Shown piece by piece: positions 44,224-53,655 of a DNA stretch of 64,000 nucleotides. Both the position numbers and the translations under genes were made by a program. The notes under the pieces were generated by a model, which was given only the letters and a program-made list of their open reading frames with translations, did not search any database and was not told the DNA's origin. How positions within the stretch are numbered: position 1 is the stretch's first letter; each line of letters begins with the position of its first letter. The stretch lies in NCBI GenBank assembly GCA_020736575.1, contig JAGPYM010000013.1, positions 434,001 through 498,000 on the forward strand, written 5' to 3'. This DNA is from Thelonectria olida. Taxonomy: Eukaryota; Ascomycota; Sordariomycetes; Hypocreales; Nectriaceae.

Positions 44224-45954
44224 CTATCTAGAGGCTCGTTGTGATCTCTCCGTCGGCTTGTTGACACCATTCCGGCGTGACTTCTTAGCAACGTTCTTAA
44301 TTGGGGACGTTGTGATGGCATCCACTGCCATCCGTGAGCTTCCCTGAGAAACCTTTGTATCGTCAAGGAGCAGTCGCGAAATGTCCATCTCACCCCCTGA
44401 AAACGGGGGTGCGGTTGATGAGTCACCGAAGTCGAACGTTGAGCCAGAGTGAGAGCTGTCAAGTGTGTCGACCCGCCGGAGGGGCCAGCGAGGTAGGTCT
44501 TCCCTCGAGGGCGCATGCCTCATGACTGGCTCCAGGGTTGTATCGGATGGCTTCAGCGTATTGCTCAAGGACATGCTGATAGACGGCTCCATAACGTCAG
44601 TAGCGCGATTGCCGTCTTTCGCAGGGTATGTTCCCTTTTCTATTTGTTGATAGATGTTTTGATACTTGTTTCGCACTCGATCCCTCAAGTCGGTCGGTTG
44701 CCTGCTGCTGAGATGGAAGCGCGGATCCCGCTGAATCTTGGTCCATGCCGGGCCATGCAGTTTTAGACCTTCTAGGATTTCCTGGTCGTCCTGTTCCGTG
44801 AAGGGTCGTCGTTCTCGTCGATGAGACTTTTTGAACGGGCCACGAATGCCAAGTTCCACCAGATCCTCCATCTTTTTGCGATGTGCGCGACTTTTCTTTT
44901 GTTGTTTGGAATTTGACTCGGTCTCTTGCCCGGCTGATGGTTGTTTTTCTGCCGATGGTGATTCCTTCGTCGGCGAGACGTCTATGTCTTCATCTATGAG
45001 GATCTTGTCCAAGTGGGTGTCGCCCTTGGTCCTCTTTTTCTCTTGCGGCGTGCTCGTTGGTGACTCGAGAGAGCCCTTGCTCGACCTGCGTAGCTCGTCA
45101 GGACAGCAAGTTCTGAACCTGTCCTTCAAGTCACCAGCGGTGCGGTCGTTGAATCTGAAGCCAGGGTCTTCCAGAATGCTCGTCCACTTTCCAACGCCGT
45201 GTTTATTGACACCCAACAGGAGGTGATTCGTCTCCTCTTCTGACCATTTCCTTCTCGGTTTGGTTGCACGCTTTCTCGCCTTGTTGTTACTTTTGTCTTT
45301 TTCGGGCTCGGGTGATGGCTGTCTCGCTTCCTGTAAAAGCTTGATCGGTGTTGGGTCCTTTCCGTCGAAAGATTCCGAGGATATCGGCGGGAACAAAGCA
45401 GCATGTGGAGGTGGCTCATGAAGGCCATTGATGATCGGGGGCATAACCGGAGCAGGTCGAGTGGCCTTTTGCTTCTTCAGAGGCTGCGGTAGCTGCATGA
45501 AATCATCTTTAACGTGTAGGCCACGATGTCTTTTTTTCTTGGAGGCATCGTCGAGTGTGTCCAGACCGTCATCCAAGATCTTGCTTAGCGAGTGGGATGA
45601 TTCTGCAGGTTTGGTGTCTCCTAACAACAACCTCAGCGGAACAACTGCCGCAACACCCGCAGGCTTCCCATCTGGGATCGACGTGCCTTTTCGGCAGCTC
45701 AAAGGAGCGTCATTGGCGGCGATGTAGCGCGAAGCAGTCGGATTAGAAATCGGTTTGGCATCGAGGTTGGATCTGTCGGTTCGGTGGATCGCATCCGGGT
45801 CAAGCGGGGGTAGAGGTTGATCTGAGGACTTTGGGAGGGGTAGAGAATGGAAGGGGGGAAGGTCGGTATGCGGGAGCTGAGGCGTCGATTCGTTGAGGAG
45901 GTGAATCAAGCGTGGCTCGATCGTGGCCATCTTGGGCTCAATCGTGGTGGCCAT
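44224..45954 (-). CDS. double-Myb telobox protein (Teb1/Tay1 type)
   Basis: Single exon, 576 aa from the first ATG (45954). The first 215 residues are Pro/Ser-rich and polar. Two Myb/SANT domains follow. The first (about 238-290) is RRKWSEEETNHLLLGVNKHG with VGKWTSIL and a GDLKDRFRT third helix. The second (about 385-440) is RRPFTEQDDQEILEGLKLHG with AWTKI and TDLRDRVRNKY. The xDLKDRxR third helix is the telobox signature that reads TTAGGG. Two such repeats in one fungal protein match S. pombe Teb1 and Yarrowia Tay1, which bind telomere-like repeats at promoters and telomeres. The C-terminus is basic (KKSRRNGVNK), possibly a nuclear signal. Head-to-head with the DUF7704 gene. Confidence 0.83.
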   Translation of the reverse strand: MATTIEPKMATIEPRLIHLLNESTPQLPHTDLPPFHSLPLPKSSDQPLPPLDPDAIHRTDRSNLDAKPISNPTASRYIAANDAPLSCRKGTSIPDGKPAGVAAVVPLRLLLGDTKPAESSHSLSKILDDGLDTLDDASKKKRHRGLHVKDDFMQLPQPLKKQKATRPAPVMPPIINGLHEPPPHAALFPPISSESFDGKDPTPIKLLQEARQPSPEPEKDKSNNKARKRATKPRRKWSEEETNHLLLGVNKHGVGKWTSILEDPGFRFNDRTAGDLKDRFRTCCPDELRRSSKGSLESPTSTPQEKKRTKGDTHLDKILIDEDIDVSPTKESPSAEKQPSAGQETESNSKQQKKSRAHRKKMEDLVELGIRGPFKKSHRRERRPFTEQDDQEILEGLKLHGPAWTKIQRDPRFHLSSRQPTDLRDRVRNKYQNIYQQIEKGTYPAKDGNRATDVMEPSISMSLSNTLKPSDTTLEPVMRHAPSREDLPRWPLRRVDTLDSSHSGSTFDFGDSSTAPPFSGGEMDISRLLLDDTKVSQGSSRMAVDAITTSPIKNVAKKSRRNGVNKPTERSQRASR

Positions 45955-46827
45955 CTTGGGCACGCGGGATTGGGGCGCATTGGGTATAAGTGGCAGACGT
46001 GCGAAGCGCGCAGACCAGTTCTCGAAGAGGGTGGAGGTGGGAGGGCGGGAGGAAAAAGAAAGCGAAGAAGGGGGAAAGCGGAAAGACGGGAAAGGAGAGA
46101 CAAGGAGCGTCAGAGCATGATTTCAGGCCATGGGAAAGGGGATAAATAACAAAGACAAGTTTCGGCGTCTTGTGGTTAAGGCCGGTGGTCTCACCCAAAG
46201 ACTGGATGACTCTGCGGTTGGCAGCACGTGAAATCGCCACGACTGGGTTTGGCGGTTGTCCATACCTACGAATACCGTGAACCTACCTGGCTGGAAGGGA
46301 CTCCACTGTTTGTTCGCAGTGCCGGGGCATTTGCCTTGGTCGGCGCTAACGGCCAGATGCGGCCGAGGTGTCTATGCGAGTTTGGCCTGTCTCGTGTCTT
46401 GTGCTTCATCCAGTTTCATTGCCATGTTGCCGGCGCAAGCAAAGACCTGACGACCTGCCGGCACATTCCGGGTTCCGCGGTCCACTCTCCAAACACCTGC
46501 CTGCTTTTGTTTTTCGAAACCGTTGTTTTCTGATATTCTTGTGACAAAGTAAACGTTGGCTCTGTCTTAACGTTGCCGTAACGTTATTGGCGACATGATG
46601 CGCCAGTGGATTTACTTTTATCCCTCCCCAATCCGGCTGCATCGGTACGTAGCTACTACCATATCCGACCTCGCAACTCAACAATCACACCTCCTCCCCT
46701 CAGATCATATGATATGAGGACGGGCCTCGGAGAAATCCCTGGATATCGTAGCAAATCTCGAGTCCCCTAGAATCCCAATTGTATCCCTTGCCCGCTCGTT
46801 GGATTCGGGTGTTCCCCTCAATCAGCC
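45955..46827. other. divergent promoter region, telobox gene / DUF7704
   Basis: About 870 bp between two opposite start codons. The 150 bp next to the telobox gene is purine-rich on the + strand (46020-46110). A GCACGTGA E-box lies at about 46224. No gene is supported inside. Confidence 0.5.
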
Positions 46828-47422
46828 ATGGCGTCCTCTCTTCCGACGGTCCCGCGGGTGGTCTTTACCATCGTTGAACCAATTTCACTGTACGTCTCGC
46901 ATTCGCACAACCACCACCGAGTCGACGGGAACACACACTTACCAGCTCGCATACTTTAGAGTTGGTGGTTTCCTTGGTGCCGTGGCGGACCCCGCGTGGT
47001 TCGTCGCCGAGCAAATACCGAACACCACCCCAGCCATCAGTAACAACAGTGTGATTATAGCGTCTCAACTAGGAAATCTTTATCTCCTACTGGCCTTTAT
47101 TGGTCTGGCAGTGCTCAACACCTCGAGGGAGATCGAAGTCGTGCGAGCGTATCTCTTTGCTCTGTGGCTCGGCGATATCGGCCATGTCTTCTTCAGTGCC
47201 CGTGGACTAGGCCAGTCTCTCTTGGGGAACCCTGGGGCTTGGAACGCCATGGCTTGGGGAAACGTAGCTTTCACAGTGAGTGGCAAAGCTACCCTCGAAT
47301 TTGGCCGATCTAACGTGTAGAAATCGTAGGTTTGGTTGTTTGTAATGCGATCAGCTTATTTCTTGGGCATCTTTGGTCCCGACCGGGTGGTTGCAGCATC
47401 GGTGGTGAAGAAGAGGGCATGA
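46828..47422 (+). CDS. DUF7704-type small membrane protein
   Basis: Three exons: 46828-46889, 46960-47275 and 47330-47422, 156 aa. The first intron acceptor is TTTAG at 46959, because only this joins FTIVEPISL to VGGFLGAVADPAWFVAEQIP in frame; an earlier CAG at 46945 would shift the frame. The second intron (GTGAGT donor, TCTAAC branch) ends at 47329 and restores FTVWLFVMRSAYFLGIFG. Four hydrophobic segments are seen: around residues 8-30, 55-75, 82-105 and 125-145. The sequence fits a family of unknown function common in Pezizomycotina, with EPIS near the N-terminus and DPxWF after the first helix. Membrane location is inferred; nothing is known of its role. Confidence 0.8.
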
Positions 47423-47892
47423 TGCGGTGGCGCCCTTACCTTATCAGTACTTTGTGAGACCAATAGAGCTTACCATAAAAATGTAGTCTAACTTTGGATT
47501 AAACATCACTTATGTCTGTCAGACAACTCGGTCAATAACACAGTCGAAAAGAAACCCGGAATAAAGCGTCCAAACGGGTCGGCATAAATCCAATGATTGC
47601 CGTGATGGGACGGGACGCATGGGGAAATAAAAGTGGGACTAGAAGAGCCAGCCAATCAGATATACGGGCCAATCAGCATCGCACGTTCCTGCGGCACTAG
47701 TCTAGACGCTTGGACCAGTTCTAGGGTTAGGGTCAGTCAGGTTTACCTTCAACGAGACGCGCAGCCTCAAAACAAAGCATGACGTTTGGCGACAAGATTC
47801 TCTCGTCTGCCGCATTAATACACTTCTGCGTTGCACCGCCATCCATTCATCGTCGCTTGGCCCATCGTTAGGACTCTTTTTGCAGGCTCACC
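47423..47892. other. promoter region of the Taz1/TRF-like gene
   Basis: 470 bp that must hold the 3' UTR of DUF7704 and the promoter of the next gene. A telomere-type double repeat lies in it (separate entry). No gene. Confidence 0.55.
47721..47735 (+). promoter_or_regulatory. interstitial telomere-type repeat (telobox)
   Basis: CTAGGGTTAGGGTCA contains two tandem TTAGGG units, the first with T to C at one base, about 160 bp upstream of the start of the Taz1/TRF-like gene. TTAGGG is the usual telomere repeat of filamentous ascomycetes and the target of telobox Myb domains such as those coded on both sides. Confidence 0.6.
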
Positions 47893-50060
47893 ATGGAGAC
47901 CAGAGCGAAGAGCAGGCGCCAGGAACACTTGGCCGCCAACCCTGACCCGCGAGGACTAACCCGACAGAATGGACCCTCCACAGCTCAATCCAGCCAGTCT
48001 CAGCCATCGCAACAGCAGCCCAAAGCTCAGGGTCTAGGAGCGCTCCCTTTTGCGCGTCGTGGTGCTCGAGCGACTGAGCGCGCAGCTAGTATCGCGAGCA
48101 TTCAGACAGTCCCCTACAGGCCCGACGAAGAGACTGTGGTGGGTGAGGGCGAATTTATCGCCGGCATTCATGTTGATGTCGATGATGGCTTTGCTCCCTC
48201 AAGCCATCCAAAAGATGCAGAGCCGGACTCTGAAGACCGCATCACCAAGTTCAGGATCATGGAGCTCAGCCTCGATGACCTCGCTTCCTCTGCCGCCGCG
48301 CTGATGCGGTTCCTGAAGGATGGAGACTTTGACGACGCTGTTTATCGCGGTCGCTTGAAGATCAAAAAGAAGGCATTGGACAGCGTCCGAGAGAGTTTTG
48401 AAGAAGAGGCCGAGGCGCCCTTCATTGACTGGACTCAAACACAAGACATGTGGAAGAGCCAGGGGGAGGCTGACATGGCCGCGACCGTCATCGTCCTCAC
48501 AAACATCGTCACAGCTCTCTACGAGGTCACCGCGTTGCAGACTGGCACAGTGCTGGACTCTTTTGCCTTTCTTGACAGACTCAACTCCTTCTCCCACCTG
48601 ATCGCTGACCCCGATGACATGTTCCGGTATCCTCATTTTCCCGAACTTCTTCTCGACATTCGCACCTGGTACCTCATCGAGAGTCTTGAAAGGCTTTCCG
48701 AGAAGCCCAATATTCTCAAGCACATCGCCTCCGTCTTTTGTGAGCCTGTTGAAGAAGGGAACATTTATGAGTTGTTGGCGAGTGGGCCATATAAAGAACT
48801 CGGTGCAGCCTCGAGTGAGCGTGTTGAGCAGCTTGTGTCAAGCAGAATACAGGAAATTGTCCCAATCATGCAGAGAGACAAGCAAACGCACGGCGTCCAC
48901 GAGCTCAAGGAGACGTTCCCCCTCGAGACCTTGTGGGACCAAATCGGGACTTGGCTTGTGGCAATGTATGGTGTTCTTAGGAAAGAAGACAATAGCCAAA
49001 GCCAGACCCAAGGGAGGCCGGAGTCGGCCAGACATTCTGCTGTTGGAGACGACTTCGAGGACAGCCAAACTACCGTCTCGGAATCCCAACCCATTGCCCG
49101 CGTTGCGGGCAACGAACCCAGGTCAGTAAATGAATGCCCTTTTACTTGATCACTTTCCAAATTGGATTTGCTAACGCCCTCCCGGTGCCTAGTCTCTTCA
49201 TTGGTAAAGCCTCTATCAACTACGTCAATAGCAAAGCTCGGAGTAACTACTCCGAGCCTCCTCCATCGAATCAGCAGCAGATAATGCCTCCACCAGGAGC
49301 GCCTCGAGATTATCGGGAACATACTAACTCTGACTTGCTGGCTTCGCCGCTGCCTCCATCAACTTACAGAGATGCGTCTGCCCAGCCAAAAGCTCCGGAA
49401 GTGAAACGCAAGAGGATCTTGGTTCCTGATTCGCTCCCAGAGGACGATGATGAAGACGAGGAAGACCACTTTGAAACTGATACTCGCAAAGTTGCCAAGG
49501 GCAAACGGAGAACCGTCGAGTCCTCTATGCAGCCCCCAAAGCGAGCCCGCCTCGAAGTCGTGCCCCAGTCTTCCCTCCCCAGAACCTCTCTTCCTCAGTC
49601 CTCCGCCCCTTCGCCCACCCGCCCATCCCACATACCATCAACCTCCCAACCAACCCGAGCAGACTTCGATGCCCTCCGCCAAGCAAAGGAGCGAATCTCC
49701 CAGCAAGCCCGTGCCACCCTGTCCCCCTTTGTCAGGCAACGCCACGGCTGGTCGCCCGACGACATGGTTCTCCTTCTCGAGCTCATCCGCGACCGCCACG
49801 CCGCCTGGGCCACCATCGAAAGGCATGACAACCACAAGTTCGAACACCCACGCAACCAGCAGGCCTACCGTGACAAGGCCCGCAACATGAAGGTCGATTA
49901 CCTCAGAGCCGACGCCGTGCTGCCGCCTTGCTTCGATCTCGTCGCCTTGGGAAGAAAGGAAGTCGACGCTCTCATAAGTCTCGGCAAGAACCCTTACCGC
50001 AAGGAAGATGACGTGGATCAAAATGGTCGAGCTATCAACACGGAGTACGTACGTGAATAG
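47893..50060 (+). CDS. TRF/Taz1/Tbf1-like telomere-repeat-binding protein
   Basis: Two exons, 47893-49121 and 49193-50060 (71-nt intron, TTTGCTAAC branch), 698 aa. The N-terminal 75 residues are Gln/Ser-rich. Residues about 110-385 form an all-helical region (IMELSLDDLASSAAALM, ATVIVLTNIVTALYEV, FLDRLNSFSHLI) that could be a TRFH-like dimerisation domain. A polar linker with basic runs (KRKRILVPD, KGKRRTVES, PKRARLE) suggests nuclear import. The C-terminal Myb-like domain (about 590-680) reads HGWSPDDMVLLLELIRD, AAWATIE and QAYRDKARNMKVDYLRAD, then FDLVALGRKE. The xxDKARNMK third helix followed by an extra helix is characteristic of Tbf1/Taz1-type rather than ordinary c-Myb repeats. Function as a shelterin-type double-strand telomere binder is inferred. 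No TRFH identity can be proven by eye. Confidence 0.7.
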
Positions 50061-50982
50061 CTCAGCTTTTGAGTAATATGATGACGGAATTACGCACCTC
50101 TTTTCGATTGTGCGGATAGGCGTAACTTTCTTTCAGTAGCATGGGCTTTATACTTTGGTAGTAACTATGGAGGAGGGATGGAGGTGTTCAGGCATACGTT
50201 ACATATGATTCGAATACTTATTTTTTGAATTAAGCTTATCAATCTTTCCTATCCCGGTCATAATTTATAACAGAAGTCCGTGAGCCAGAAAACGATAAAC
50301 CACCCGAGCAGTGAAATTCGAAACCACGCAAAATGAAAGACGCGCCAAACGGTCTCACCATCATGTTGACAAGTAACGATGGAAGAGGTCGAAAGAAGAA
50401 TAGATTTGAACTTGTTAACAAGAAAGCAACAAAGAAAAAGAGTCGTCTCCCGGACACTAATCTACAGCGAGACCTGCACATCTCTTTATACATTCCCTGC
50501 ACTCTTTCTTTTCCTCGCCCGCTGGATATTTTTGAATCATGAGTCGAATAAAGCGAGTTCCTGCCGAGGTTGTGAAGATGCTGTACCCAGTCCCAGAGCT
50601 CAGTTGAGAGACTTGGGACCCAGCTGCTCGAGTGCCTCGCCTGGAGTCTCAAAATCCTCGGTTTTGAGAGACATGAGTGAGCACAGCATCTTTCTCGTAC
50701 TTCGCCCTGGAGTATCCCGTCTCCTCCTCGTGGGCGATCAGAACTGGACTTAAAATCTGAAGAAAAAAAAGAAAGAAAAAAGACAAAGGGGTATGCTGCA
50801 GAGTTTCCGAAATTGGTTGAAGAAACATGAAAGAAATAATAAACCGCGATTTGATGCTGCGGATCTAGCGTGTCGTTGAGGGTATCCGTTGAAATCGATA
50901 GAGCGTAAGCGCGGAAGGGTTAGACAAATGAATGCATCCTCTGCACCCAAGTAGGACTGGATCCTCGCTTCAGGGTATTTCC
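50061..50982. other. convergent 3' region
   Basis: About 920 bp between the ends of the Taz1-like and septin-like genes. AT-rich near 50220-50270; A/G-rich near 50760-50790. Nothing coding supported. Confidence 0.5.
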
Positions 50983-52607
50983 TTATCGGCGACGGTAAGG
51001 GAGATCCCGTTGCTTGAGCCTGCTCGTCCTCCATCCCTCGTACCATTGCTCCCTGCTCGCCTCACGCAATTCGGCGCGCCACTCGCTAAAGACGGCGTCT
51101 TTGAGGCGAGTGAAATCACAATGCTCCTCATTGTATGGGTCTGCGAATCCCCAGGGGAATTGTCGGCCAATTATGCCAGGCTCATACAAGTCGGGGCTGA
51201 TAATTGAGAGTGGCAGGAACGGGATTTCGTCCTCTTTGGTCTCCTGCTTGTGTCGCCTGATAGAGTGGGTCGACAACCGCTTCGACGCAGGTGAAGCCGC
51301 TGGGGACTCGCGGCTGCCCTGAATCGGTAGGTCTGGGGTCTCTGCGCCAGCACGGCTATCGTTGGCGTCGTCAGTTTCCTCTTCGTCCTCTTCAGCAATT
51401 CTGTCGCTGACGTCGTCATCATCATCGAGCCCGAGAGCTTCCAAGGGGTCAAGGCCCGACTTCTTGAGGCTGTCCCAGACGCTCTTCTTCAGGACATTCA
51501 TGTGCTTAGTGGTGATGGTATCAGACTTTGAAATGACGGGAATGACCGTCGTCTTTCCCTGGAGCGTGCGGAGGACTTGGAGGTCGAGATCCTCATCAAG
51601 ACTGCCCACGACACGGTGCGTGTCATGATGACCATTCTGGCCATTGACTGCCACGTTTCTAGCGGATGCCACGTTACGGTCCAGACGAGCAGGATCCAGC
51701 ACCAGGAAGGTAGCATGAATGTGGGTATCCTGTACGCCAGGTGATCGCACAACCTTCATCTCCTCGGCGAAAGTCTCTTCAAACTTGCTCTCCAAAAAGG
51801 CCGACATCTCCCTAAGCTGAAGATCGACCACATTCTTCTCCAAACCCTCAGAATCCCAGAGGGTCAGGCCAACTCGTTCTCCATCGATTTCCGTCTCGAG
51901 ATAATGGGGGATGAAATTTCCAGATGGAGTGCGTTCGGGGATGAAGTCGTCTCCGGGGTTCTTGGCCCGCTTCTTGGCCGGAAGAGCCAGAGCAGTCTTT
52001 AGGAACTCAAGGAAAGATGTCTTTCCAGAGTTGCGGGATCCAATGATGAGGATGCTGGAAATTTGGGAGCAATTGGTCAGCCAACGGAGCATTGATGTTT
52101 GAAAGGCGCAATGGGCTGATCAGGAGACTGTGAAGTGGCTCGAGAAACTTACTTGAGGGGAGTAGGGTCCTTTCTTCTGCGGACCCTTCGAGGAGCCTGG
52201 ACGGCAGCACTCACGGCGCTGCTGGCATAGCTATAGCGACCGCGGTGCGTCATGCTCTCGGTTCTGGCATACGGATCATAGTCGTTGTTGGGCACGGGGG
52301 GAACTGGGACGCCGACGCCATAGTTGCGCGGTTGATCGACTGACGGGCGAACACTGCTGAAGCCCGAGGTTCGAGGGACGTTTGCGGGCGATTCAGGGCG
52401 GAGGTCGGCGCCAAAGGTGTTGGACAACTGCTCGGTGTGGTTTGCGAATTCGGGCAGCTTGGGAGGAATGGCGGCGAGACGCTGGCGCTCGATCTCAGCC
52501 TCCCTAAGGGCTTGGGTCTTGCGAGCGTTCTTGCCCAAATCGCCGCTCTTACTGCGTCGTAGCAACATTCCGAAACTTGTGCGACGGTTATTCTGCTGAC
52601 CGTTCAT
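50983..52607 (-). CDS. divergent septin-like GTPase
   Basis: Two exons, 52607-52153 and 52054-50983 (98-nt intron), 508 aa. Exon 1 codes a polar, basic N-terminal region (RRSKSGDLGKNARKTQALRE). Exon 2 starts exactly at the GTPase core: ILIIGSRNSGKTSFLEFL (G1), LTLWDSEGLE (G3) and VIPVISKSDTIT (G4-like; septins have AKAD). Around residues 372-430 there is an acidic, Ser-rich insert (DDDDDVSDRIAEEDEEE) absent from core septins. The C-terminus has the WGFADPYNEEHCDFTRLKDAVF segment expected after the septin G domain, then ends in basic residues without a coiled coil. Septins polymerise at septa and hyphal tips; this one is diverged and resembles the non-core septin-like proteins of filamentous fungi. 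Subgroup is not certain. Confidence 0.75.
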
Positions 52608-52820
52608 AGTTTGCAGAAAGGATCATGAAAAGAAAAGAATTGCGACGAGGGGGGGGGGAAACACCCAAGAGCACAAAGCGGGCAGGCGCGTGTGGAGGAA
52701 AGATTAATGGGAGATTGGTGGAGACACGGCCCGACGGGGGTGGTTTGATGGATGGGATGGGACGGGGAAGGAACCAGTCGAGAAGCCACAGAAGAACGAG
52801 CGAAGGCAACAAGCGCAAAG

Positions 52821-52846
52821 CAGAGCAGAGCAGAGTAGAGCAGAGC
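52821..52846 (+). repeat. CAGAG pentanucleotide repeat
   Basis: Five tandem copies of CAGAG, one interrupted (TAGAG), in the purine-rich leader/promoter of the septin-like gene. Confidence 0.85.
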
Positions 52847-53630
52847 AAGACGGCGGCGTAACAGAAAGACGAGCGATGGCGGGTCGATTATGAGAGGGGG
52901 GTGTGGATGGATGGTCGAAGAGCCAAGGGCCACGAGGCGTCGGGCAAAACGGGGACAGGCGATAGCAGGAGCGACGGCGATGGCAACTAACTTTGGTTGA
53001 CGTTGAACCAAAGGGGACGGGACCGACGACGCGACGGGAGAAGAAGAGGCACAGGTGCGGTCTCGTGAGAAGCTCTGATCAGCCACGGGCTGGTAGTTGG
53101 GTCGAGACAGACAGACGGATAGACAGGAGGAAGAGAGCGTTTGGGTGATGAAGGCGGCGCGTGTGTCAAGCTCTTGCAAGGCGTTTGAGCTGTGTGAGCT
53201 CTGTGTGAGAGTGGTGGGGAAGGAGAGGATAAATTAGGCCCAGATGAAAGGCGCGTTGCAGTTGCGGCTCGGTGCGCAAGGTGGTCTCCCGGGGATTATC
53301 GAGGATGAAGGATGGCTGTCCTTGTCTTGTTATTGACCTCTGCGTTGTACTGTCTGCCACTGCGACTCTGGTTCGGAGACGAGATGGAGATGGACGAAGG
53401 AACAGCGGCCGCGTTTGCGTGTGCAGGGGAAACCAGGTTAGAAGTGGGTTTCGGATTTGACGAGACTGATTGGTCCAGAAGCTAAACGGATGAGGACGAG
53501 CGAGGCCAAACGCACTTCGAATCCTTGATGCAAATGCAAATGCAGAGAGACTGCAATGCCATGCAAGACGGTTTCCTCGAGGGGGATCCGACAGAACGCC
53601 GTCGACGCGAACGGCGAGGCGTCAACTCGA

Positions 53631-53655
53631 AAGAAAAGAAAAGAAAAGAAAAGAA
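53631..53655 (+). repeat. AAAGA pentanucleotide repeat
   Basis: Five tandem units of AAGAA/AAAGA, an uninterrupted microsatellite in the intergenic region; the last unit changes to AAGAAC. Confidence 0.85.
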
